This document shows, piece after piece, positions 43,091 through 50,761 of a DNA stretch of 64,000 nt. The stretch covers positions 28,028-92,027 of the forward strand of contig JAFAHS010000282.1 of assembly GCA_019237115.1 (NCBI GenBank). The letters run 5' to 3'. This stretch comes from Deltaproteobacteria bacterium. GTDB lineage: Bacteria; Desulfobacterota; Binatia; Binatales; Binataceae. Both the position numbers and the translations under genes were made by a program. How positions within the stretch are numbered: position 1 is the first letter of the stretch; the number at the start of each line of letters is the position of its first letter. Below the pieces are notes generated by a model. That model was not told the DNA's origin, ran no database searches, and saw nothing but the letters and a program-made list of their open reading frames with translations.

Positions 43091-43558
43091 CTACAGGCTG
43101 CCGTTGGTGCCGTCGACTGCCACGACTGGTTTGCCGGCCTTGTGCCACCCGGTGATTCCGTCGACCATCACGCTCACATTGGTGTATCCCGCCCCTACCG
43201 CCCGACGGGCGGCTTCGTGTGACGCCATTCAATGCAGGTTGTGACAGTAAAAGACCAGCTTGGCGTTTTTGTTCGAGGGCAGCTCCTCCGCCACGTCGTA
43301 GTTGCTGTCCGAGGAGAGCGGGCGCGCACCCGGAATCATCCCTTCGGTCTTGCGCACCTGCGGCCCGTCGGCATCGAATAGATGAACGTGTGCGGTCGGG
43401 TCGGCCATCAACTTGGCGAGATCGTCGACATGGATTAACTGGAAATTGTCCTGTTGAGGCTTGTTGTTGATGACGGAGCCGATGTCGGTCGCGAAGGCCG
43501 GTATCCCGACTATCATGATTACGCCGATCACAGCCAGAATCGGAGCTGGTTTTCGCAT
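43091..43558 (-). CDS. Probable selenoprotein: periplasmic rhodanese-like protein with in-frame UGA (Sec110)
   Basis: Translation from ATG 43558 (GAGGGAG upstream) gives a signal peptide (MRKPAPILAVIGVIMIVGI, cleavage near AFA) and a rhodanese domain: FQLIHVDDLAKLMADP, VHLFDADG, GMIPGARPL, then KLVFYCHNLH at Cys105. Next comes TGA (43231-43229), after which the same frame continues MASHEAARRAVGAGYTNVSVMVDGITGW up to TAG at 43091. The second half is exactly the missing C-terminal rhodanese part. In relatives the TGA position is Cys (C-x4-C). A hairpin with GUC loop lies 22 nt after the TGA, as in bacterial SECIS elements. Read as selenocysteine the protein has 155 residues. A nonsense mutation is the alternative. 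Ordinary annotation would stop it at 43229. Confidence 0.75.
43197..43213 (-). promoter_or_regulatory. Candidate bSECIS hairpin for rhodanese selenoprotein
   Basis: On the minus strand GCCGCCC pairs with GGGCGGU (six perfect pairs and one G-U) around the loop GUC. From the UGA to the loop there are 22 nt, inside the 16-37 nt window of the bacterial SECIS model, and the loop begins with GU, the bases contacted by SelB in known elements. Confidence 0.65.
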
Positions 43559-43618
43559 GAGAAGGACTCCCTCGACAACTGACCGTAGAATATCAGACCT
43601 CATTCACGACGAGAACGA

Positions 43619-44671
43619 TCAAACTTTCTCGAACAGACCGACCCATCGTTCGAGGGCGGTCTCGTGTCCGGGCACCAGTTGAATGGTGAACTGGTCGTAG
43701 CCGGCGTCGCTCAGGACGCGGATTCGCTCGACTAACTCCGGCGCGGGGGCCGTGAAGGTAGTCATGCGCATAACGTCTTCGGTCAGAAAGCGTTTCTCTT
43801 CGGGACGCACCGCCAGCAGATGCAGCTTGTGCATCTGGAGATAGCGGGCATCCGCGGGCCGATAGGTCGCGTACAGACGGCGATAGTCCTCCATGAGCGG
43901 CGCAATCTGCGGCGGGAGTTGAAGGTTGATGGTTGACTCGACCAGGCCGTGAAAGAAGACCGTCGCCAGCGGGCCCGCCTCGGCACGGGCCCGCGCGCAG
44001 GCCGGCGATTCGCCCGAATCGAGAATACATCCAAGGGTGAATACCGTACGGTACAGCGACTTCGGGTCGCGCCCGCTCTCTTTGCAACTGCTCGCGATTT
44101 GATTCGCTTCGTTCAGCGCGCGCGGCATAGTCGACAAAAACGTCATCCATCCGTCGGCGATTTCTGCGGTCAACTTGCGTGCCTTGGGCGCGAAGGCAGA
44201 GATGTGCAGCGGGATCTTGTCTTTGATATTGACCATGCCGAATTCGGGGTTGAGAAACCGCACTTTGTGGGACGCGCCATCACATTCCCACTCCACGGTC
44301 TCGCCCCTCAGCAACCCTTGAACCACGCGCAGGTACTCGCCGAACTCCCTTAGTTTCATGGGGCCCAGGCCCATCGTGTTTCGAGCGGTGAATCCGGTGC
44401 CGGCCCCAAAGATGATTCTTCCGGGGGCGAGCTGGTTGAGCGTCGCGAGTCCGTTGGCCGTTACGGGCGCGATACGGTTGGTAGGAACCAGCACCCCCAG
44501 CCCCAATTTAATCTTGGAAGTATGCTCGGCGGCCAGCGCCATAGTCGCGAAAATATCCGGCGCCAGCATCTGCGTGTCGTAGAACCAGGCGTGCGAAATT
44601 CCGAGCTCCTCTGCGCGCTTGACCGTTTTCCAGCCATCGAGATTGGATGCGAGTGCAATTCCGAAGTCCAT
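43619..44671 (-). CDS. LLM class flavin-dependent oxidoreductase
   Basis: This 350-aa luciferase-like protein has MDFGIALASNLDGWKTVKRAEELG at the start, WFYDTQMLAPDIFATMALAAEHT, and LGLGVLVPTNRIAPVTANGLATLNQLAPG, followed by GAGTGFTARNTMG. These are typical of F420- or FMN-dependent LLM enzymes such as methylene-H4MPT-reductase-like proteins. The ATG at 44671 has GGGAGG seven bases upstream. The longer frame from 44713 is less likely. It ends 60 bp before the rhodanese selenoprotein start on the same strand. The substrate is unknown. Confidence 0.9.
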   Translation of the reverse strand: MDFGIALASNLDGWKTVKRAEELGISHAWFYDTQMLAPDIFATMALAAEHTSKIKLGLGVLVPTNRIAPVTANGLATLNQLAPGRIIFGAGTGFTARNTMGLGPMKLREFGEYLRVVQGLLRGETVEWECDGASHKVRFLNPEFGMVNIKDKIPLHISAFAPKARKLTAEIADGWMTFLSTMPRALNEANQIASSCKESGRDPKSLYRTVFTLGCILDSGESPACARARAEAGPLATVFFHGLVESTINLQLPPQIAPLMEDYRRLYATYRPADARYLQMHKLHLLAVRPEEKRFLTEDVMRMTTFTAPAPELVERIRVLSDAGYDQFTIQLVPGHETALERWVGLFEKV

Positions 44672-44777
44672 GGTTCGGCCTCCCGTCCCAGCGAATCGAC
44701 CGAGCACTATCACTATTTGCGCAAGGGGAAAATCGAGTTAGGGTAAATGTCGGGACTATCGAGGAATTCTTCCTGTC

Positions 44778-45557
44778 ATGCTGAAACTATACGAGCATCC
44801 GTTTTCGCCGTACGTGCAGAAGGTCAAGATTGCGCTCTACGAGAAGAACATTCCGTTCGAGGCCGAGATCCCCGACGCGTTCAGCGGCGCACCGACCAAG
44901 TACCGCGCTCTCAACCCGCGCCTGGAGGTACCGGCGCTGGTCGATGACGGGTTTGCGATCTTCGACTCGACCATCATTCTCGACTACCTGGAGGACAAGT
45001 GGTCGAATCCTCCGATGCTTCCAGTCACACCGCGCGAACGGGCGCGTGTGAGGATGATCGAAGACCTGTGTGACACCTATTACGAGGCGATCAACTGGGG
45101 GCTGATGGAAGTTCGCGCATGGAAGCGGGTTACGGGTGATCACGCCGCGGCGATCGAGAAGCGCGCACGCGAGCAGACGGTGGGAGTATTTGCGTGGCTG
45201 GAGCGAGAACTGGGCTTGGGTGAATGGTTCAATGGCTCATCGTTCGGTCACGGCGATTTGAGCGTATTCCCGTATCTGCACGGCTCGGTAGTGTGGGGGG
45301 TGGGACCGAGGGCCGGATCGAAGCTCGCTTCGTGGCTGGAGCGGATGGACGAGCGTGAGAGCGTGCGCAAGACCATCGCGGCGACGCAGCAGTTTACGGG
45401 CTCGATGGATGCCCTGCCGGCAATGCTCGAATCGGGTGCCTTCAAGCGACAGTATCGGGACCATCGACTGGAGTGGATGCTGCGGGTGGGCGGAGTTGAA
45501 GTGGTGCTGGAGGGATTGAAGAAGGGAACGATTCGGTTTTCGGAGGAAGTGTCTTAG
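44778..45557 (+). CDS. Glutathione S-transferase family protein
   Basis: This is a 259-aa GST. The thioredoxin-like N-terminal domain shows LYEHPFSPYVQKVKIALYEKNIPFE, NPRLEVPALVDDGF and the glutathione contact DSTIILDYLE. The C-terminal domain is helical with FGHGDLSVFPYL, containing the structural Asp. A long C-terminal extension (about 40 residues) goes beyond the usual GST length and ends GTIRFSEEVS. Start ATG at 44778. It is divergent from the LLM gene and convergent to the FAH gene. Confidence 0.88.
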   Translation: MLKLYEHPFSPYVQKVKIALYEKNIPFEAEIPDAFSGAPTKYRALNPRLEVPALVDDGFAIFDSTIILDYLEDKWSNPPMLPVTPRERARVRMIEDLCDTYYEAINWGLMEVRAWKRVTGDHAAAIEKRAREQTVGVFAWLERELGLGEWFNGSSFGHGDLSVFPYLHGSVVWGVGPRAGSKLASWLERMDERESVRKTIAATQQFTGSMDALPAMLESGAFKRQYRDHRLEWMLRVGGVEVVLEGLKKGTIRFSEEVS

Positions 45558-45735
45558 GCCGCGCTGCGAGGACCGGGTTCCCTCCGACTCTCCAAACCGT
45601 GGCTTGCGACAACTCAGGAATTTGTAGACCCCGGTTGGGGATGGTTCGTCTTGCGGGGGAAGCACCGGTCATCACCGGCGCCAGCGGCGGTTCATGACCG
45701 TCCGCGAAGTGGCGAAGGGAACCAGACCGAAGAGC

Positions 45736-46611
45736 TTACCCCACCGCGGTTTCGGCAGGTTCCGCGATTACCCGGTTTTCGAGCTTGCCGATCTTTTCAA
45801 TCTCGATTCGCACGACGTCGCCAGTCACCAGCCATTTTGGCGGTTTCATCGCGGCTGCGACTCCGCCCGGGGTCCCGGTCGAGACGATGGTACCCGGCAG
45901 CAGGGTAAACACGGTCGACAGGGTTTCGACCTGAGCGAAGCAATCGAAGATCAGGTGGCGCGTGTTTGAATGTTGGCGCATTTCCCCGTTTACGAAGGTC
46001 TTGAGGTCGAGCGCGTGCGGGTCGCCGATCTCGTCGGGCGTGACGATCCAGGGGCCGATCGGACCGTGGGTATCAAACGATTTGCCCAAGGTCATGGTAG
46101 GCGCCCGCATCTGCCAGTCGCGCACGCTGACGTCGTTGACGATCAGATACCCCGCGATCACTTCGTGAGCGCGGTCGCGCGGCACGTGGCGGCAGCGTCG
46201 CCCGATCACAAAGCCGAGTTCTCCCTCGTAGTCGAGCGCCTTGGAGGCGCGCGGCAGATGAATCGGATCGTTCGGACCGGCCACGCAGGTGGCCTGCTTG
46301 TTAAAGAACATTGGGAAGGAAGGCTTATCGCGACCGGTCTCGGCCACGTGGTCGGCATAGTTCAAACCGATCGCGAGGAACTCGGGGGGGCGCGCAATGG
46401 GCGCTTCCAGCTTTAGCGCGGAGAGTGCAATCCGCCCCGCTTTGCCGGCGACGGCCTTGCGCGCGAGGTCGAGCGCCTCGCGGCCCGCGCCCAGGAACGC
46501 GACCATCTCGCGCGGAAGTTCGGGCGCGGTTGCGGCCAGGTCAACGATCGATTCGTCGGTCACGACGCCGATGCCGGTTCTTCCTTGGTGCGTGAAAGTT
46601 GCCAGTTTCAT
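45736..46611 (-). CDS. Fumarylacetoacetate hydrolase family protein
   Basis: This is a 291-aa FAH-fold enzyme. The N-terminal part shows MKLATFTHQGRTGIGVVTDE. The catalytic core has IGLNYADHVAET, DYEGELGFVIGR with the metal-binding acids, GYLIVNDVSVRDWQ, and GTIVSTGTPGGVAAAM. Relatives cleave or decarboxylate acylpyruvates and oxo-acids at the end of aromatic catabolism. ATG at 46611 after GAGGAC. Its ATG comes 12 bp after the metallo-beta-lactamase gene's stop, so both are probably co-transcribed. Confidence 0.9.
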   Translation of the reverse strand: MKLATFTHQGRTGIGVVTDESIVDLAATAPELPREMVAFLGAGREALDLARKAVAGKAGRIALSALKLEAPIARPPEFLAIGLNYADHVAETGRDKPSFPMFFNKQATCVAGPNDPIHLPRASKALDYEGELGFVIGRRCRHVPRDRAHEVIAGYLIVNDVSVRDWQMRAPTMTLGKSFDTHGPIGPWIVTPDEIGDPHALDLKTFVNGEMRQHSNTRHLIFDCFAQVETLSTVFTLLPGTIVSTGTPGGVAAAMKPPKWLVTGDVVRIEIEKIGKLENRVIAEPAETAVG

Positions 46612-46623
46612 TGTCGTCCTCGC

Positions 46624-47481
46624 TCACAGAGCCGCTTTGAACCTGAATGCGCTCCCGCTGCGGGTGATCTTGCCGGCCGACGGCGTGGCGAAGTGAGTGC
46701 CGAACACCAGCACGTCGCGGTCTGCATATTTCTCTGCGAACGCGCGCCGAGTGCTCTTGGCCATCGCAAGGTCGCTGTCAAATGCGTCGTCCCATTCCGG
46801 ATATTGGAACTGCACCGGATGATGGATCAGGTCGCCGGTTATAACCGCATCGTGGCCCTTGGATGAAATGCGAACGCTGTGATGTCCGGGAGTATGGCCC
46901 GGCGTGGGCTCGAGCCAGACCTCGTCGGTGATTCGATAGTCCGAATCGACCAGCTTCGCGTGTCCCGAATCGACCACCGGGCGGACCGAGTCCTCAACCG
47001 GGTCGCGAGAGTCTTTGTTGTCGGACTTGGACCAATAGTCCCACTCGGTGCCGCCTACCAGGTAACGCGCATTGGGGAAGGTCGGGACCCACTTGCCGTT
47101 CTCGAGCGTGGTGTTCCATCCCACGTGATCGACGTGGAGATGAGTGCACACGACGATGTCGATATTGTCGCGCGTGTAGCCTGCTTTCTTGAGATCGTCG
47201 AGGAACGGCAGCTTCAGATTGCTCCATGCAGGATTGCTGCGCACCTTGTCATTGCCGATGCAGGTATCGACCACTATGCGCTTGCCCTGGGATTCAAGGA
47301 CCAGCGCGTGGATCGCCATCCTGAGCTTGCCTTTCTCGTCACTGAAGGTAGGAAACAGCCAGCTGGCCTCTTTCTTGATGTTCTCTGGTGTCGCGTCAGG
47401 CAGCAACCAGGTGCCCGGCCAGGGGGCTTCGCTTTCAATGATGCGGCTGACCTTGACCTCTCCTATATTCCAGGTGCTCAT
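46624..47481 (-). CDS. MBL-fold metallo-hydrolase
   Basis: This is a 285-aa metallo-beta-lactamase-fold enzyme with the zinc motif THLHVDHVGWN (HxHxDH), a later His in GHTPGHHS, the Asp in VITGDLIHHP, and a final His in VFGTHFATPS. The family includes lactonases and other hydrolases; the layout resembles AHL-lactonase-like or arylsulfatase-unrelated soil MBL proteins. The ATG at 47481 has GGAGG nine bases upstream. The frame upstream to 47763 is a non-coding extension. It leads into the FAH gene after 12 bp. Confidence 0.9.
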   Translation of the reverse strand: MSTWNIGEVKVSRIIESEAPWPGTWLLPDATPENIKKEASWLFPTFSDEKGKLRMAIHALVLESQGKRIVVDTCIGNDKVRSNPAWSNLKLPFLDDLKKAGYTRDNIDIVVCTHLHVDHVGWNTTLENGKWVPTFPNARYLVGGTEWDYWSKSDNKDSRDPVEDSVRPVVDSGHAKLVDSDYRITDEVWLEPTPGHTPGHHSVRISSKGHDAVITGDLIHHPVQFQYPEWDDAFDSDLAMAKSTRRAFAEKYADRDVLVFGTHFATPSAGKITRSGSAFRFKAAL

Positions 47482-47819
47482 TGCGGTTCGACCTCCACTA
47501 CCTGGCCCGCAACTTAACTCGATTCCATGGTGGCCGCCAAACGGGTCTTGCGAATTTTGAGGTGGACCTCCATCCCGGGTCGGATTGACCTGCCGGGCCT
47601 GCCAATGCCGGCAAGCAGCCCGCCCTAACCGGACAGCAGGTGCTTGAAGAACGTGTCGCCGACTCGACGATCCTCCGCAAAACCGAAAAAACGGCTGTGT
47701 GTGGATGAATCCTGCGCAAAGAACGGTCCGGCGCGCGTCGAAACGCGTGCGCGTCGGACGCATTTCTGGTAGCGGAGCGGTAGATGGGGTTTACCCGGTC
47801 CCGAATTTGGAGGTGCTAG
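47482..47819. other. Divergent intergenic region, 338 bp
   Basis: This holds the promoters of the leftward MBL-FAH operon and the rightward amidase gene. The amidase has GGAGG at 47808-47812. A minus-strand frame end at 47625-47700 (RFFGFAEDRRVGDTFFKHL) looks slightly protein-like and could be a gene remnant, but support is weak. Nothing else stands out. Confidence 0.45.
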
Positions 47820-49316
47820 ATGTCGGTCAAACCACCCACCGCGGAAGAAATTCGAGAACTGGCGCGCGAGAGCCACATCGAACTGAGCGCGCGCGAGCTT
47901 GATATGCTGGTGCAGACGCTCCGTGCGCAGATTCCCTTGCTCGAACGGGTCGATGCGTTCACGGCAGACCCACCACCCTCGCTCGCGCGCTATCCGAAGC
48001 GCGACGCGGGGGCGCCGATGAACCGCAAGGACGATCCGCTGAACGCGGTGGTGCGAAAATGCCACGTCGCCGGCGCGCCCTCGGGAAAGCTCAAGGGCAA
48101 ACGTGTCGGATTAAAGGATAGTGTCTGCGTAGCGGGCATTCCCGTCAGCGGCGGCTCCCATGTGCTGCAAGGCTACACCGCCGACATGGACGCGACGATC
48201 GTCGCTCGGATGCTTGACGCGGGCGCAGAGATCGTCGCGATGCTGAACATGGACGACTTCGCGCTTTCCGGCAACGGCAAGACCTGCGCGTGCGGGCCGA
48301 CGCTTAATCCAGTAAATCCGGAACATTGTTCGGGCGGATCCTCAAGCGGCTCGGGGGCCGCACTCGGTTACGACTGGATCGACATCACGATCGGAACCGA
48401 TCAGGGCGGGTCGATCCGAATTCCCTCGTCGTGGAGCGGCGTGGTGGGGATCAAGCCGACCTACTCGCTGGTTCCGTACACCGGAGTTATGAGTATCGAC
48501 CCGTCTCTCGATCACGTCGGTCCCATGGCCAAGAACGTTCGTGACTGTGCTCTCATGCTTGAGGTGCTTGCCGGCAAGGACCCGCTTGACCAAAGGCAAC
48601 AGGAAGTTCCAGTTGAACGCTACACCGAGCCCCTCGACCGGGGCGTGAGGGGTTTGCGGCTGGGAATTCTGCGAGAAGGGTTCGAACATTCCGGTGCCGA
48701 AGCCGATGTCAACGACTGCGTGCGAAAAGCGGCCGCCGCCCTGGAAAAGCTCGGCGCAACGGTGCAAGAACTTTCCATTCCGGAGCATCGCGATGCATCG
48801 GACCTGCTCTTTGCAATCGTGCCGGAAGGAATGATGTGGCTGGCGGCTACCGCCCTGCAGAGCGTCCACTTCAACGGCAGCTACAATCCGAGTCTGGCCG
48901 ACTTTTTCAGCGCCAACCTGCCATCGCGCGCGAGCAAGGAAGCGCTGACCGTAAAGCTGATGTTCGTGCTCGGCAAGTTCGCGGCGCGTCAGTACAACGG
49001 GCGCCTCTACGCGAGGGCGCAGAACTATCGTCCCAAGCTGAGAGCGCTATACGACAAGGCGCTGAAACGCTACGACGTCTTGCTGATGCCAACCACGCCG
49101 ATGAAAGCGCCGCGGCAAGATTCCGAGGCACCCTACTCGATGATCACCAACACTGCCCCCTTCAACATGACCGGACATCCGGGACTGAGCATCCCCTGCG
49201 CAATGTCGAAGGGGCTGCCGGTCGGGCTGATGCTTATCGGCCGGCACTTCGAGGATGCAACGCTACTGCGAATTGGACATGCCTATGAACAGAGCGTTGA
49301 GTGGCGGAAGGCATAG
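47820..49316 (+). CDS. Amidase signature family hydrolase
   Basis: This is a 498-aa amidase-signature enzyme. The Ser-cisSer-Lys triad is visible: Lys in GKRVGLKDSVCVAG, the glycine/serine-rich stretch CSGGSSSGSGAALG, and the nucleophilic Ser in GTDQGGSIRIPSS. The N-terminal helical segment resembles AtzF/GatA relatives. It hydrolyses an amide to acid and ammonia. ATG at 47820 with GGAGG ahead. It is not part of an obvious gatCAB cluster, so it is more likely catabolic than tRNA-related. Confidence 0.92.
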   Translation: MSVKPPTAEEIRELARESHIELSARELDMLVQTLRAQIPLLERVDAFTADPPPSLARYPKRDAGAPMNRKDDPLNAVVRKCHVAGAPSGKLKGKRVGLKDSVCVAGIPVSGGSHVLQGYTADMDATIVARMLDAGAEIVAMLNMDDFALSGNGKTCACGPTLNPVNPEHCSGGSSSGSGAALGYDWIDITIGTDQGGSIRIPSSWSGVVGIKPTYSLVPYTGVMSIDPSLDHVGPMAKNVRDCALMLEVLAGKDPLDQRQQEVPVERYTEPLDRGVRGLRLGILREGFEHSGAEADVNDCVRKAAAALEKLGATVQELSIPEHRDASDLLFAIVPEGMMWLAATALQSVHFNGSYNPSLADFFSANLPSRASKEALTVKLMFVLGKFAARQYNGRLYARAQNYRPKLRALYDKALKRYDVLLMPTTPMKAPRQDSEAPYSMITNTAPFNMTGHPGLSIPCAMSKGLPVGLMLIGRHFEDATLLRIGHAYEQSVEWRKA

Positions 49317-49427
49317 GGTCCAGGCAGAACCCAGGGCACATGAGCCGGACCGCGTGACACGCTCGGTTGCAAAGCCGCCGAGCTAAGGCAAAGTTCTGTT
49401 GAACGAGGGTGGCCAGCGGCCTACCGG

Positions 49428-50609
49428 TCATGAACACAGCCGGTCGATGACCTTCAGGATGATGGGAGTGGTCTTTTCCAAGGATTCGCGGCGGATGTAT
49501 TCGTTAGGTTGATGGGCCTGCTCGAGATCGCCTGGGCCGCAGATCAGTGAATTGATTTCGGCGCGAGCGAAGAATCCTCCATCGGTCCCGAACAGCACTC
49601 CGCCCGACTCGTGGTTACCGGTCGCTTCCAATAGGGCAGCTTCCAGCGGGGTCCCACGCGGTGAATTGAGCGGCGGAGTAACCACCGGAGGGGTCAATTC
49701 GATTTCTGCATCGTGATTGCGCGAGGCATAGTCGTGCAATGGGACGCTTTCAATTCGACGCTGCACTTCGCGATACAACTCGGTCGGATCAATCTCCGGC
49801 ATGGTGCGGTAGCTCAGTTTCAGCACGCACTGCTCCGCGATCATGTTTACCGCCATGCCGCCGCTTATGGTGCCGAAGTTCAGAACATCGTGGGGAGCGT
49901 CGGGGAAGATCTTTGCCTGCTCGGGGTGCGCGCTGGATCTGCGCTGCTCCTGGATCTGGCCGATCGCTTCGATGACTTTGCCCATAACCGCGATGGCGTT
50001 GACGCCGCTCGCCGGCGCGCCGCTGTGCCCGCCGCGTCCGCGCACAATCACGTCGAACAGCACGATGCTCTTGTGCGCGTGGCTCACCTGCCAGGAAGTC
50101 GGTTCTCCGATCCAGGCCAGGCGCGGAACCGGGGTCTCGCCGAGTATCGACTTGAGCGCGGGCCCCACCTGTGCGGCGCCCAGACATCCCACTTCCTCAT
50201 CGGCGGTGAACACGAACACCAGCGGCCGCCTGAGGCGGGAAAGGTCGATTCGCGCAGCAGCATCCAGACACGCCGCGATGAAGCCCTTCATGTCGGAAGT
50301 TCCGCGGCCGTAGAGCCGGTCGCCGGCGTCGTCCAGTTTGAGCGCGCTTCGGGTCCATCCCGGCTGTCCTTCGAAGGGGACGGTATCGATGTGTCCGGAA
50401 ATAATCAGACCGTCGGCTCGCGCAGGTCCGGCCCAAGCAACCAGGTTGCATTGCGGAACGCCCCCGACTTCGATTCTCTGCTGCGCGACCTTGAACCGTA
50501 GGCTCTCGAGCTGGGTGGCCAGGTAGTCGATCGCAACCAAATCGCTGTTCGCGCTGACGGTATCGAAGCCGATCAGGCGGCGGGTAACGTCATAGAGATA
50601 AGTGGCCAC
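49428..50609 (-). CDS. M20 family peptidase / acetylornithine deacetylase-like protein
   Basis: This is a 393-aa M20 zinc hydrolase. The metal-binding segment SGHIDTVPFEG (His, Asp), the bridging glutamate in TADEEVGCLGA, the GRGGHSGAP dimerisation-domain entry, and a late His in QAHQPNEYI are all present. The length and the GRGTSDMKGF segment match ArgE-type acetylornithine deacetylases, although other N-acyl amino acid hydrolases are possible. The start is a GTG at 50609. No arginine gene is nearby, so I leave out the symbol. Confidence 0.88.
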   Translation of the reverse strand: MATYLYDVTRRLIGFDTVSANSDLVAIDYLATQLESLRFKVAQQRIEVGGVPQCNLVAWAGPARADGLIISGHIDTVPFEGQPGWTRSALKLDDAGDRLYGRGTSDMKGFIAACLDAAARIDLSRLRRPLVFVFTADEEVGCLGAAQVGPALKSILGETPVPRLAWIGEPTSWQVSHAHKSIVLFDVIVRGRGGHSGAPASGVNAIAVMGKVIEAIGQIQEQRRSSAHPEQAKIFPDAPHDVLNFGTISGGMAVNMIAEQCVLKLSYRTMPEIDPTELYREVQRRIESVPLHDYASRNHDAEIELTPPVVTPPLNSPRGTPLEAALLEATGNHESGGVLFGTDGGFFARAEINSLICGPGDLEQAHQPNEYIRRESLEKTTPIILKVIDRLCS

Positions 50610-50761
50610 GTCCTCGCTCCACTGCCGACTCTACCACGGCCCGTAGCAACCCGGTTTGACGTAGATTCGCAGTTTTTTCGCCCAACGAAATCGACTTTGA
50701 CGGTTACCCGCAAGCACACAAATGCGCTATCGGCTACAATGAGCGGTCGAGGATTCGCTGC

